Shown here: positions 24,596 through 32,797 of the stretch, piece after piece | How positions within the stretch are numbered: position 1 is the stretch's first letter | Layout: every line of letters begins with the position of its first letter | From: Streptomyces sp. Je 1-332 | GTDB lineage: Bacteria > Actinomycetota > Actinomycetes > Streptomycetales > Streptomycetaceae | Assembly: GCF_040730185.1 (NCBI RefSeq) | Contig: NZ_CP160402.1 | Location: 62,001 to 126,000, forward strand | Length of the DNA: 64,000 nucleotides | Direction: 5' to 3' | Made by a program: the position numbers and the translations under genes | The notes under the pieces: generated by a model | Seen by the model: the letters and a program-made list of their open reading frames with translations, nothing else | Databases searched by the model: none | What the model was told of the DNA's origin: nothing

Positions 24596-27064
24596 GTGAG
24601 CAAGGACGCGAGTGACCCCTTCGTACATGTCCGGGGCGCCAGGGAGAACAACCTGCGGAACATCGATGTCGACGTGCCGCGGGACGCGATGGTCGCCTTC
24701 ACCGGCGTCTCGGGTTCGGGCAAGACCTCGCTCGCCTTCGGCACGCTCTACGCGGAGGCCCAGCGGCGCTACTTCGAGTCCGTGGCACCGTACGCCCGAA
24801 GGCTGTTGCAACAGGTAGGCGCACCGCACGTGCAGGACATCACCGGACTGCCACCCGCCGTGGCCCTGCAGCAGCGACGCGGGGCGCCCAGCTCGCGCTC
24901 GACGGTCGGCACCATCACCACGCTGTCCAATCTGCTGCGCATGCTGTACTCCCGCGCCGGCACCTACCCGGCCAGGGCTGCTCGGCTGGAAGCCGAGTCG
25001 TTCTCACCCAACACCGCGGCCGGTGCCTGCCCGCAGTGCCACGGGCTGGGCGTCGTGCACGACGTCGCCGAGGACCTGCTCGTGCCCGACCCCGCGCTGA
25101 GTATCCGCGAGGGGGCGATCGCCGCCTGGCCGGGTGCCTGGCAGGGCGCCAACCTGCGCAGTGTCGTGAACGGCCTGGGGATCGACATCGACCGACCGTG
25201 GCGCAGGCTCAGGAAGAAGGACCGGCAGTGGCTGCTGTACACGGACGAGCAGCCCTCCGTGTACATCGAGCCGGAGGAGGCCCGCGTCGACTACGGCTAC
25301 CAGGGCAAGTTCTGGAGCGCCCGCAAGCACGTCATGCACGTCCTCGCCGACTCCAAGAGCGAGAAGATGCGCGAACGGGCGCTCCGGTTCGTCAGGAGTG
25401 TGCCCTGCCCCGAATGTCACGGCAGCGGACTGCGGCCCGAGGCGCTCGCCGTGATGTTCGCAGGACATTCCATCGCCGAGATCAACGCGATGCCGCTCAT
25501 CGAGGTCGTGGCATTGCTGCGGCCCGTCGCGGAGCGGTCCGAGGCCGACGCCACCACGTCGACCGCCCGATCCGGGGAGACGACCGAGGTCGCGGTCCGG
25601 ATCTGCGCCGATCTGGTGGCACGGGTGGATGTTCTGCTCGACCTTGGCCTCGGATATCTGAGCCTCGGGCGCCGCTCGACGACCCTGTCGCCCGGCGAGG
25701 CGCAACGTCTGCGGATCGCCACCCAGCTGCGCTCGGGGCTGTTCGGCGTCGTCTACGTCCTCGACGAACCCTCCGCGGGCCTGCACCCGGCTGACGCGGA
25801 ACCGCTGCTCGACGTGCTGGACCGCCTCAAGGCGGCGGGCAACTCTCTGTTCGTCGTGGAGCACGACATGGACGTCGTACGGCGGGCGGACTGGGTGGTC
25901 GACATCGGTCCCGGCGCGGGCGAGGGCGGCGGGCGCGTGCTGTACAGCGGTCCGGTCGCCGGTCTCGAACGGGTCGGGGAGTCACCCACGAGCCAGTACC
26001 TGTTCGGGCGCGCCCAGCCGCTCGATCACCGCCCGCGCGCCCCGCACGGCTGGCTGCACCTGCGCGGCGTCTCCCGCCACAATCTGCGCGACGTGTCGGT
26101 GGACGTACCGCTCTGCGTTCTGACGGCGGTGACGGGCGTGTCCGGTTCCGGGAAGTCGACGCTGGTGACGCAGGTGCTCGCCGAGGTCGTCCGTGGCCAC
26201 CTGGGCGTCGTCCCCGAGGAGCCCGACGAGGCGCAGCTGGAGGTCGACGTCCAGGACGCGTCGGGGATCGAGTCGTTCGACCGCCTGGTGCTGGTCGACC
26301 AGCGGCCCATCGGCCGCACTCCGCGGTCCAACCTGGCCACGTACACGGGGATGTTCGACGCGGTGCGCAAGCTGTACGCGGCGACGGACGAGGCCAGGGC
26401 GCGCGGCTACTCGGCCGGGCGGTTCTCCTTCAACGTGCCCCAAGGGCGGTGCGAGACCTGCCAGGGCGAAGGGTTCGTCGCGGTGGAGCTGCTGTTCCTG
26501 CCCGGCACCTACGCGCCGTGCCCGACCTGCCGGGGCGCCCGGTACAACGCCGAAACCCTGGAAGTCACCTACCGGGGCAAGAACATCGCGGACGTGTTGG
26601 CACTGTCCGTCGACGCCGCCGCCGAGTTCCTGTCCGCCGTCCCGGCCGCCTCCCGCAGCCTGGAGACCTTGCGCGAGGTGGGACTCGGCTACCTGCGGCT
26701 GGGCCAGCCCGCGACGGAGCTCAGCGGCGGTGAGGCGCAGCGCATCAAACTGGCCACCGAACTGCAGCGAGCTCGCCGCGGCCACGCGCTCTACCTGCTG
26801 GACGAGCCGACGGCCGGACTGCACCCCTCGGACATCGCGCTGCTGTTGCGGCAGCTGCACCGGCTCGTCGACGCCGGCAACACGGTCGTCCTCGTCGAGC
26901 ACGACCTGGACACGATCGCCACCGCCGACTGGGTCATCGATCTCGGGCCCGGCGGGGGCGACGCGGGCGGGCGGGTGGTCGCGGCGGGCCCGCCGGCCAA
27001 AGTGGCGAAGGCCCGCCGCAGCGCCACCGCGCCCTACCTCGCGGCCCGGCTCGCGCGCTCCTGA
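24596..27064 (+). CDS. UvrA paralogue (class II UvrA/UvrA2-like ABC ATPase)
   Basis: 822 residues from GTG 24596. There are two ABC cassettes. Walker A motifs GVSGSGKTS and GVSGSGKST are in the first and second. Signatures are LSPGEAQRLRIATQL and LSGGEAQRIKLATEL, and both cassettes have DEP(S/T)AGLHP Walker B. Zn modules CPQCHGLG...CPECHGSG and CETCQGEGF...CPTCRG are retained. It is about 130 residues shorter than housekeeping UvrA, with a reduced UvrB-binding region, as in UvrA2 and drug-resistance homologues such as DrrC. Inferred role: tolerance of DNA-binding drugs or an accessory repair role rather than core excision repair. It stands alone. Confidence 0.9.
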   Translation: MSKDASDPFVHVRGARENNLRNIDVDVPRDAMVAFTGVSGSGKTSLAFGTLYAEAQRRYFESVAPYARRLLQQVGAPHVQDITGLPPAVALQQRRGAPSSRSTVGTITTLSNLLRMLYSRAGTYPARAARLEAESFSPNTAAGACPQCHGLGVVHDVAEDLLVPDPALSIREGAIAAWPGAWQGANLRSVVNGLGIDIDRPWRRLRKKDRQWLLYTDEQPSVYIEPEEARVDYGYQGKFWSARKHVMHVLADSKSEKMRERALRFVRSVPCPECHGSGLRPEALAVMFAGHSIAEINAMPLIEVVALLRPVAERSEADATTSTARSGETTEVAVRICADLVARVDVLLDLGLGYLSLGRRSTTLSPGEAQRLRIATQLRSGLFGVVYVLDEPSAGLHPADAEPLLDVLDRLKAAGNSLFVVEHDMDVVRRADWVVDIGPGAGEGGGRVLYSGPVAGLERVGESPTSQYLFGRAQPLDHRPRAPHGWLHLRGVSRHNLRDVSVDVPLCVLTAVTGVSGSGKSTLVTQVLAEVVRGHLGVVPEEPDEAQLEVDVQDASGIESFDRLVLVDQRPIGRTPRSNLATYTGMFDAVRKLYAATDEARARGYSAGRFSFNVPQGRCETCQGEGFVAVELLFLPGTYAPCPTCRGARYNAETLEVTYRGKNIADVLALSVDAAAEFLSAVPAASRSLETLREVGLGYLRLGQPATELSGGEAQRIKLATELQRARRGHALYLLDEPTAGLHPSDIALLLRQLHRLVDAGNTVVLVEHDLDTIATADWVIDLGPGGGDAGGRVVAAGPPAKVAKARRSATAPYLAARLARS

Positions 27065-27180
27065 CCACGCCGGAGGGGCGAAGCACCGGTCGCCGCGGGG
27101 CGCGGGGCGCGGGAGGCACGTAACGAGATCCTTCGCTCCCCTGCTCACGAGCAGCCGAGAACCTCAAGCTCGGGGAGGAC

Positions 27181-27245
27181 GGAGAGGGAGGGCGGAGAGG
27201 GAGGGCGGAGAGGGAGGGCGGAGAGGGAGGGCGGAGAGGGAGGGC
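27181..27245. repeat. 13-bp minisatellite, five perfect copies
   Basis: The unit GGAGAGGGAGGGC is repeated five times without a mismatch. The run is purine-only on this strand except for the C. It lies just before a decayed dihydrofolate-reductase-like gene. Strand slippage is the likely origin. Confidence 0.95.
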
Positions 27246-27251
27246 GCGACA

Positions 27252-27625
27252 GTGACATCGTGCGCGAGACGTTCGAGCGCACCGGCGCGAGCGTGATGGG
27301 CAAGCGCATGTTCGACGCGGCGAGCAGCCTGGCCCGAAGATCCGCCCTTCCACACGCCGGTGTTCGCGCTGACGCACGAGAAGCGTGATCCCGGGCCGCG
27401 ACAGGGCCGGATTACCTCCACTTCGTCAACGACGGCATCGAGTCCGCGCTCCATCAGGCCCGCGAGGCCTCCGCCGGCCGGGATGTCCGCGTCGCAGGCG
27501 GCGGCGCGACCATCCTGCAGTACGTGAACCCTGCAGTACGTGAACGCCGGCCTGATCGACGCGTTCACTACCGCCCTCTCGCCCGTGCTGTTCGGCTCCG
27601 GTATCCGCCCGTTCGCAAGCGTCAA
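27252..27625 (+). pseudogene. Dihydrofolate reductase/RibD C-terminal family protein, multiply frameshifted
   Basis: Segments in different frames read as one family: DIVRETFERTGASVMGKRMFD, PFHTPVFALTHEKRD, FVNDGIESALHQAREASAGRD followed by VRVAGGGATILQYVN, and QYVNAGLIDAFTTALSPVLFGSG. One frameshift is explained by a 16-bp tandem duplication (CCTGCAGTACGTGAAC at 27514-27529 and 27530-27545). The N-terminus and the last helix are also lost. It is non-functional. Confidence 0.7.
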
Positions 27626-27687
27626 CGCCGGCCACGTAGCTCTCGACCTGGTCCGTGCGGAGCATCGCCCAGGACGACGCATCCCAG

Positions 27688-27975
27688 TCACACCGTGCGC
27701 CCCCGGTAACCACCGCCACCGGGGGCAGTGCCGGCCGCGGGCGCCGCCCGCACGGTCCGGGCGCGGGCGATCTCCTTGAGAGCCACCCGGGCGGCAGGCG
27801 TTCCGGCAGGCGTCTCCCAGAAGGGATGCCCCGCGACACGGCGGGAGAGCTCCAGAAGGCGACGACGTCGCGCAGCCGTCTGCACCCCCGCGGGGTCGAC
27901 GGCGAGTTCGTCGTAGGTCAGGTACCAGGCGGTCTGATCCCTCAAGAGGTCACTGGGGAAGCGGTCACGGTCCAT
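27688..27975 (-). CDS. Small conserved hypothetical protein
   Basis: 95 residues from ATG 27975. The centre reads AWYLTYDELA, RRRRLLELSRRVAGHPFWE and TPAARVALKEIARA, an all-alpha protein with a basic middle that has the look of a streptomycete-specific family. No known domain is recognised. The C-terminal Gly/Arg-rich tail may be untemplated by selection. A weak GAAG lies before the start. Confidence 0.5.
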   Translation of the reverse strand: MDRDRFPSDLLRDQTAWYLTYDELAVDPAGVQTAARRRRLLELSRRVAGHPFWETPAGTPAARVALKEIARARTVRAAPAAGTAPGGGGYRGRTV

Positions 27976-28040
27976 GCTTCAAATAGACCACATGTTCGAT
28001 TTCTATCGCAAAGAGGAGCCGAGGTGCGCACGCAGGCAGG

Positions 28041-28086
28041 TGACCTGTCGCCGCGAAGGTTGAGTGTTCTCATCGAACATTGAGTG
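28041..28086. repeat. Left 46-bp terminal inverted repeat of a 1.5-kb unit
   Basis: The sequence from TGACCTGTCG to CATTGAGTG is the reverse complement, at 42 of 46 positions, of 29560-29605. The base pairs just outside both copies are GCAGG (28036-28040 and 29606-29610), a direct repeat of five, as left by a transposition event. Between them lie a LysR gene and a DoxX-like gene, without a recognisable transposase. Confidence 0.75.
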
Positions 28087-28242
28087 CCGCCGGGTCGGCA
28101 CGGCCGACGGCCATGGCCTGTGCGCACCCAGCCGAGGCGGTCGCGACGGGTGGCCTCGTGGTGGGCGAGCCGTTCAACGCGGCCGCCGTCGGCAATAGTG
28201 CCGGTACGGCCGGGTATCCCCGGCGGTCTGTCGACCCCGTCG

Positions 28243-29124
28243 TCAACTCCGGCTCAGTCGCCGTACGATGGCCTCCAGCAGCTCGTCCAGCGCCGCCTCG
28301 TGCGTCCGCCCCCGAGGCCGGACCAGCCCAACCCGGCTCGGTGAGACCCCGCGGACTGGACGGAAGACCACGTCCGGGTGGGAGTAGAAACGGGCCGCCG
28401 ACGCCGGGGCCAGCGCCACGCAGCCGCCAGCCACCGCTCCGAGCCACTCGTCGGGACGGCTGGTGACGGCGCCTACCCGGACAGGGTGCCCGTCTCGCTC
28501 CTCCACGGCCAGCCAGTGCTCCCTCCAGGTTCCGGTCTCGGCTCCGGACGCGACGAACAGCTCGTCCCGCAGCTCCCGGAACTCCACCGTCTCGCTGTTC
28601 GCCAGCGGATGCCGAGCTGGTAGCAGCACCCCCCGGTCCTCAGTAAACAATTCCCGCACCGTCAACCTCTCTTGCCCCGGAAACGGCAAACGCACCACTG
28701 CTGCATCCACCTCACCCCGGGCCAGGTCGGCACCCGGGTCCGACCAGTCGAACTGCCGCAGTTCCACCCGCCACTCCGGCTGCGCCTTGCGGAACGCGGC
28801 GATGACCTCGGGGACGGCACCCACTGCGCCCGCGTCCAGGAAGCCCAGGCGCAGCACCTGCGCCGCTTGGCCCGTTGCCTGCACCGCCTCGTCCCAGTTG
28901 TCCAGCAGTGCGGACACCCGGGAGGCGAGCTCACGACCAGCCTCGGTCAGCGCCATCCCCGACCGCGAACGCGCGAAAAGCCGTACACCGAGATCGTCCT
29001 CCAGGCGCCGGATCTGCTTGGTCAGCGCAGGCTGCGAGACGAACAGCCTCTTCGCTGCCCCCGTCAGGCTCCCCTCATCCGCCACTGCGGCGAAGTACCG
29101 AAGCAGGCGCGTGTCCACATCCAT
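28243..29124 (-). CDS. LysR family transcriptional regulator
   Basis: 293 residues. The N-terminal winged helix is typical: LLRYFAAVADEGSLTGAAKRL followed by FVSQPALTKQIRRLEDDLGVRLFAR. A complete periplasmic-binding-like effector domain follows from about residue 90. It is divergent from a DoxX-like membrane gene with a 60-bp intergenic region, the usual arrangement for autoregulation and control of the neighbour. The gene lies inside a pair of 46-bp inverted repeats. The effector is unknown. The 28084-28242 stretch downstream shows no gene. Confidence 0.88.
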   Translation of the reverse strand: MDVDTRLLRYFAAVADEGSLTGAAKRLFVSQPALTKQIRRLEDDLGVRLFARSRSGMALTEAGRELASRVSALLDNWDEAVQATGQAAQVLRLGFLDAGAVGAVPEVIAAFRKAQPEWRVELRQFDWSDPGADLARGEVDAAVVRLPFPGQERLTVRELFTEDRGVLLPARHPLANSETVEFRELRDELFVASGAETGTWREHWLAVEERDGHPVRVGAVTSRPDEWLGAVAGGCVALAPASAARFYSHPDVVFRPVRGVSPSRVGLVRPRGRTHEAALDELLEAIVRRLSRS

Positions 29125-29184
29125 GCCACCAGGTTATAAAAGCAGGTATTGGTAGGTGCCGCGGTGCCCGCGGATCCTGAAGGC

Positions 29185-29550
29185 ATGACCAGTACCCAGC
29201 TCGCTTTTCTCGTTGTCACCCTGCTCACCGTCGCCGTCAACGTCGGTATCGCCGCCGCCGACCTTGCCGGGGCGCGCTTCGTGCTGGCCAACTCGGCGGA
29301 GGTAGGTGTCCCCCGGTCCTGGCTGCCCCGGCTGGCCACCCTCAAGCTGGCTGGCGCGGCGGGCCTCCTCCTCGGCCTCGTCGACGCCGCACTGCGCCCC
29401 CTCGCCGCGGCTGCGGCCGGCGGTCTCGCCCTGCTCTATCTAGGCGCGCTTGCCTTCCACCTGCGCGCCCGCGTGCTCTACAACCTCGCCTTCCCCGGTT
29501 TCTATTTCGCCACCGCCGTCGCCTCGCTGGCCTTGACGGTGTCCTCTTGA
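29185..29550 (+). CDS. DoxX-like small membrane protein
   Basis: 121 residues from ATG 29185, preceded by GAAGG. Four hydrophobic helices are visible (FLVVTLLTVAVNVGIAAADL, LKLAGAAGLLLGLV, AAGGLALLYLGALAFHLRA, FYFATAVASLALTV). The helix-2 motif with Lys-Leu-Ala-Gly matches the DoxX family. Some DoxX proteins act with thioredoxin-like partners in redox defence, but the function here is unknown. It is probably controlled by the divergent LysR gene. Confidence 0.75.
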   Translation: MTSTQLAFLVVTLLTVAVNVGIAAADLAGARFVLANSAEVGVPRSWLPRLATLKLAGAAGLLLGLVDAALRPLAAAAAGGLALLYLGALAFHLRARVLYNLAFPGFYFATAVASLALTVSS

Positions 29551-29559
29551 TGGCAGCAC

Positions 29560-29605
29560 CACTCAATGTTCGACGAGAACGCTCGACCTTCGCTGCGACA
29601 GGTCA
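29560..29605. repeat. Right 46-bp terminal inverted repeat of the LysR/DoxX unit
   Basis: This is the counterpart of 28041-28086, differing at four positions. The unit begins TGACC and ends GGTCA, so it has TG...CA termini. The five bases that follow (GCAGG) repeat those preceding the left copy. The region from here to 29760 has no gene. Confidence 0.75.
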
Positions 29606-29759
29606 GCAGGAGCCGGAGCCACCGTTGCCGACAAGGTGGGTCACTTGGTGAGGCGACCGGTGCAGGCGACGGTGCCGAGCCAGTGGGCGCTGAGCTTGGG
29701 GTGCGGGTGAGGGTTTCACGGTCGACGACAACCTCCTCCTTCTGAGCCCCACCCGCCGG

Positions 29760-31064
29760 TCAGACCGTACTGAGCGGGTGGGCCGCCGTGGCAGAGCGTG
29801 GGGGCCAGGCGCGGGGGGCGAGGATACCCAGGACATAGGCGCGGGCGACCAGGGCGGGGCGGGTGGCGGCTCCCAGGGCCTGCCGCAGGCGGCTGAGGTG
29901 GTAGTCGACCGTCTGCCTGGACAGCTTCAGCGAGGCGGCGATGTCACTGTTGCTGCTGCCCTCCGCCAGGAGGGACAGGATGCGGACCTGCGCGGCGGTG
30001 AGCGGCGGATGGGCCTCGTGGGCGAGGCTCTGGTGGGTGATGACCGCCCAGACGTGCCGGGCACGGGCAGTGGAGTGGCCGACGGTCGTCAGGTGGAGCC
30101 GCGCGCGGCGTTGTAGCCCCTGGCTGTCGACGAGCACGGCGGATGTCTCCATCCGTCTGGTGCGGCGCGCTATCAGACCGTTCCATCTGCGGTGCAGCCG
30201 GTCGAGGTCGGGGGCGGAGGCGGGGGCGAGCAGCGTGTGCGCGCGGCGGCCCACCAGGTCGGGCAGGCCGAGGTGGAACAGGTCGGCGGCCGCCGCGCTC
30301 GCCTCGATCACGCGTCCGTCGGCGGAGAGCAGTGCGCAGGGCAGGCCGCTGTGGTCGCGCAACGCCTGTAGGTTCTCCTCCGCCTCCTGCCGTTGGACCA
30401 TGGCACGGAGGTGGTCCGTGATGTCCACGTAGATTCCGGCGACGCAGGTCTGCGTGTTCTCGCGCACGGGGAAACGGTGGCCGACCGCCTGACCGGCGCT
30501 GCCGTCCGGGCGGCGGTAGCCGAGGGTGTGGCGCACCTGCGTGCCCCGGGTGAGGATCTCCTGGTCGAGGGCGCGGAACTGGACGGCGTCGGCGGGGGCG
30601 TCGAAGTCCTCGATGCACTTGCCGGCGAGTTCTTCCGCAGTGGTGCCGTAGAGGTGCGCGTAGGCGTGGTTGGCCCACAGGTAGCGTCCGTCCCGGTCCC
30701 GGATGAAGGCGGCGGCCGGGGCGCGGTCGATGAGGTCGGCGAAGGCCGCGTACCGGCGCGGGACTTCGGGGTGTGCGTCGACCTCCACGGCGAGGCCGCG
30801 CGTGGGACTGTGGGCGCGGTTCTCGTCCAGGGGCCAGCTCACGTCGAAGGTGCGGCCGTCGAACCGGGCCTGCCAGCGGCCCTCCTCGGGCGGGCGGTGC
30901 CCCGGGGCCGAACGTTCCTGCTGCAGCCGTTCCAGGAAGCGCTGCGCCGTGCCGGTGTCAGCGAAGGCGCCGCCTCCTCTCTCCAGCACCTGCCACGGCT
31001 CGTCGACCTCCCACCAGAACACGGGAAGGTCCTCGAGAAGTGCCTTGAGGCCGGAATCGTCCAC
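29760..31064 (-). CDS. PAS-domain LuxR-type regulator
   Basis: 434 residues. An N-terminal region of about 100 residues is not recognised. It is followed by a PAS domain (about 105-220; DLIDRAPAAAFIRDRDGRYL, with a PAC-like end AGIYVDITDHLRAM) and a second PAS-like domain (about 230-330; LPCALLSADGRVIEASAAAA). The C-terminus is a LuxR helix-turn-helix (about 365-425; LTAAQVRILSLLAEGSSNSD, then LKLSRQTVDYHLSRLRQAL). It probably senses a small molecule or redox signal and binds DNA directly. It is divergent from the ATP-grasp/dikinase/MFS operon with a large palindrome midway, so control of that operon is inferred. Confidence 0.85.
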   Translation of the reverse strand: MDDSGLKALLEDLPVFWWEVDEPWQVLERGGGAFADTGTAQRFLERLQQERSAPGHRPPEEGRWQARFDGRTFDVSWPLDENRAHSPTRGLAVEVDAHPEVPRRYAAFADLIDRAPAAAFIRDRDGRYLWANHAYAHLYGTTAEELAGKCIEDFDAPADAVQFRALDQEILTRGTQVRHTLGYRRPDGSAGQAVGHRFPVRENTQTCVAGIYVDITDHLRAMVQRQEAEENLQALRDHSGLPCALLSADGRVIEASAAAADLFHLGLPDLVGRRAHTLLAPASAPDLDRLHRRWNGLIARRTRRMETSAVLVDSQGLQRRARLHLTTVGHSTARARHVWAVITHQSLAHEAHPPLTAAQVRILSLLAEGSSNSDIAASLKLSRQTVDYHLSRLRQALGAATRPALVARAYVLGILAPRAWPPRSATAAHPLSTV

Positions 31065-31232
31065 AGCGTTCTCTCCATCCGTATACAGCTGGTTGACGCA
31101 CAGTCATCACGCGAGGCGTATCCCGTCCTGGTCCCGCGCATGCTCGGTTCTCGGCCGAAGTGGGGGCTACCCGCGGGGAATCGCGGGCAGCCAGCGATCC
31201 CTCGCGGAGCACGAGGTCGCCCAACACGGCCT

Positions 31233-31258
31233 GCGACTCAGGCATTTGCCTGAGTCGC
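31233..31258. promoter_or_regulatory. 26-bp perfect palindrome midway between the PAS-LuxR gene and the ATP-grasp operon
   Basis: GCGACTCAGGCA (31233-31244) and TGCCTGAGTCGC (31247-31258) are exact reverse complements with TT between. The site lies 168 bases from the regulator start and 165 bases from the ATP-grasp start. A two-base loop makes an RNA hairpin awkward, so an operator for the PAS-LuxR protein or another dimeric regulator is the better reading. No other gene is seen in the 359-bp gap. Confidence 0.6.
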
Positions 31259-31423
31259 GGGCGCCCCTGATGGCGTTCGCGGGTACCTGCCGACTGGTCC
31301 CCTTGAGTGTGCGGGTGAACACTCCCTGCAACGTACGCCCGGTGATCCGCCCTGGTCTACGCGCGTCACCGCTCCGTGCGACACCACGCCCCGTACCAAC
31401 CGGATGGATGGAGACGAACTTCA

Positions 31424-32797
31424 GTGAGCACGGTGCTGTTAGTGCATGCCAAGGGTGGTCCGCCGCTCGGTCACGTCCTGTCCCGGACGGCCGCGCGGGC
31501 GGAAGTGCACCTGCTGACGCTCAGCGCTCTTCCTCCCGTGGCGGCGGACACCGCCCGGACACTGTGCGCGTCGGTGGTGACGCCCACCGATGCGCAGCGC
31601 TCCGACCTGGTGTCACTGATCGTCTCGCAGGCCGAGGCCGTGGGCGCGAACGCGGTGTTCACCTGCTCCGAGTATGCGGTCGTGGCGGTCGCCGAGGCGT
31701 GCGAGGCGCTCGGTCTGACGGGGGCGGGCAGCGCCGCCGCTCTCGCCCGTGACAAGCGTCTGATGCGGCGCACATGGCAGGAACACGGCCTGCCGCAGCC
31801 CGAGTTCCGGCCGGTCGCCACGGAGGCGGACCTGCACGAGGCGGCCGTTCACCTGCCCTTCCCGCTGCTCCTCAAGGCGGCCTGGAGCGCGGGGTCCACC
31901 GCGCACCAGATCATCCGCTCCCCCCACGAGGTGTCCGCCGCCTGGCGTCGATCGCGTGAAGTGATGGCCGAATCAGCCCTGTTGGGGTACGCGGAGCTTC
32001 ATGTCGCCGAGGCCGAAGCGGACTTCGTGGTCGAGCAGATCGTGACGGGTACCGCTTCGCACTGGTTCGACGAGCCTGGCTGGGGCGATTACGTCAGTGT
32101 CGAGGGGATCGTGGCGGACGGCGTGTTCCGTCCGGTCTGCCTGAGCGGCCGGATGCCCACGGTCGAGCCGTTCACCGAACGCGCGGGGATCACCCCCGCC
32201 CTGCTGTCCCAGGACGCCCAGGACCGGATCGTGGCTCTGGCCCGTGAATCCGTCGACGCTCTCGGCCTGCGCGACTGCGGAATCCACACCGAGATCAAGC
32301 TCGGTGTGGACGGCAGCATGTGGCTGATCGAGACGGCTGCCCGATTCGGCGGCGCGATGACGGTGCCGCAGGTCGAGGAGGTGTTCGGGCTCGACCTGAT
32401 CGGCATGCTCGTCGACCATCTTCTCGGCCGCCCCGTCGCGTGGCCCGAGCAGGCTCTCACCCCGGCGCAGGCACACGGCGCGGCGGGCTCCCTCGTGGTC
32501 CTCGCGGTCGACGGCAAGGGCGAAGCCTGGCAGGACCGCAAGATCTGGGACTTCGCAGCGGTAGCGGCGAACGTGCCGCTCGGAGGGGGCAGCGAGCTGT
32601 CGGTGGTCGCGGAAAGCTCGCTCGCCGACGGCAGCGTCGTGCCGGTCTACGATCCGGCCGCGGGCGCCAACACCATGGCGGCTCTGTGCCTGCTGTCCGC
32701 CACCGACGCGCGGGCGGTGCTCCGCGACTTCGAAACGCTGGTGGACGCCCTGCCCCTGACCCTGCCCACCGCGCGGCCCGAGGCGGTTTCCCGATGA
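31424..32797 (+). CDS. ATP-grasp domain ligase
   Basis: 457 residues from GTG 31424 (GGAG ten bases before). An N-terminal Rossmann-like preATP-grasp part (VSTVLLVHAKGG) leads to the ATP-grasp fold: DKRLMRRTWQEHGLPQPEF, PLLLKAAWSAGSTAHQII (about 147-164) and the metal-binding end HTEIKLGVDG...WLIETAARFGG (E290, E303). This is the carboxylate-amine ligase type seen in L-amino-acid ligases such as BacD and in carnosine-synthase-like enzymes. Predicted reaction: ATP-driven amide or peptide bond formation via an acyl phosphate. The substrate is unknown. The stop overlaps the next ATG (ATGA), so it is coupled with the dikinase. Confidence 0.85.
   Translation: MSTVLLVHAKGGPPLGHVLSRTAARAEVHLLTLSALPPVAADTARTLCASVVTPTDAQRSDLVSLIVSQAEAVGANAVFTCSEYAVVAVAEACEALGLTGAGSAAALARDKRLMRRTWQEHGLPQPEFRPVATEADLHEAAVHLPFPLLLKAAWSAGSTAHQIIRSPHEVSAAWRRSREVMAESALLGYAELHVAEAEADFVVEQIVTGTASHWFDEPGWGDYVSVEGIVADGVFRPVCLSGRMPTVEPFTERAGITPALLSQDAQDRIVALARESVDALGLRDCGIHTEIKLGVDGSMWLIETAARFGGAMTVPQVEEVFGLDLIGMLVDHLLGRPVAWPEQALTPAQAHGAAGSLVVLAVDGKGEAWQDRKIWDFAAVAANVPLGGGSELSVVAESSLADGSVVPVYDPAAGANTMAALCLLSATDARAVLRDFETLVDALPLTLPTARPEAVSR

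Noticed and set aside
23062..24744. 560-codon minus-strand frame spanning several genes
   Set aside because: It crosses DUF3592 and the start of the UvrA paralogue in the wrong frames; only its last part overlaps the DUF11 remnant.
28084..28242. Open plus-strand frame between the left inverted repeat and LysR
   Set aside because: Short, no ribosome site, Ala/Pro-rich; not supported.
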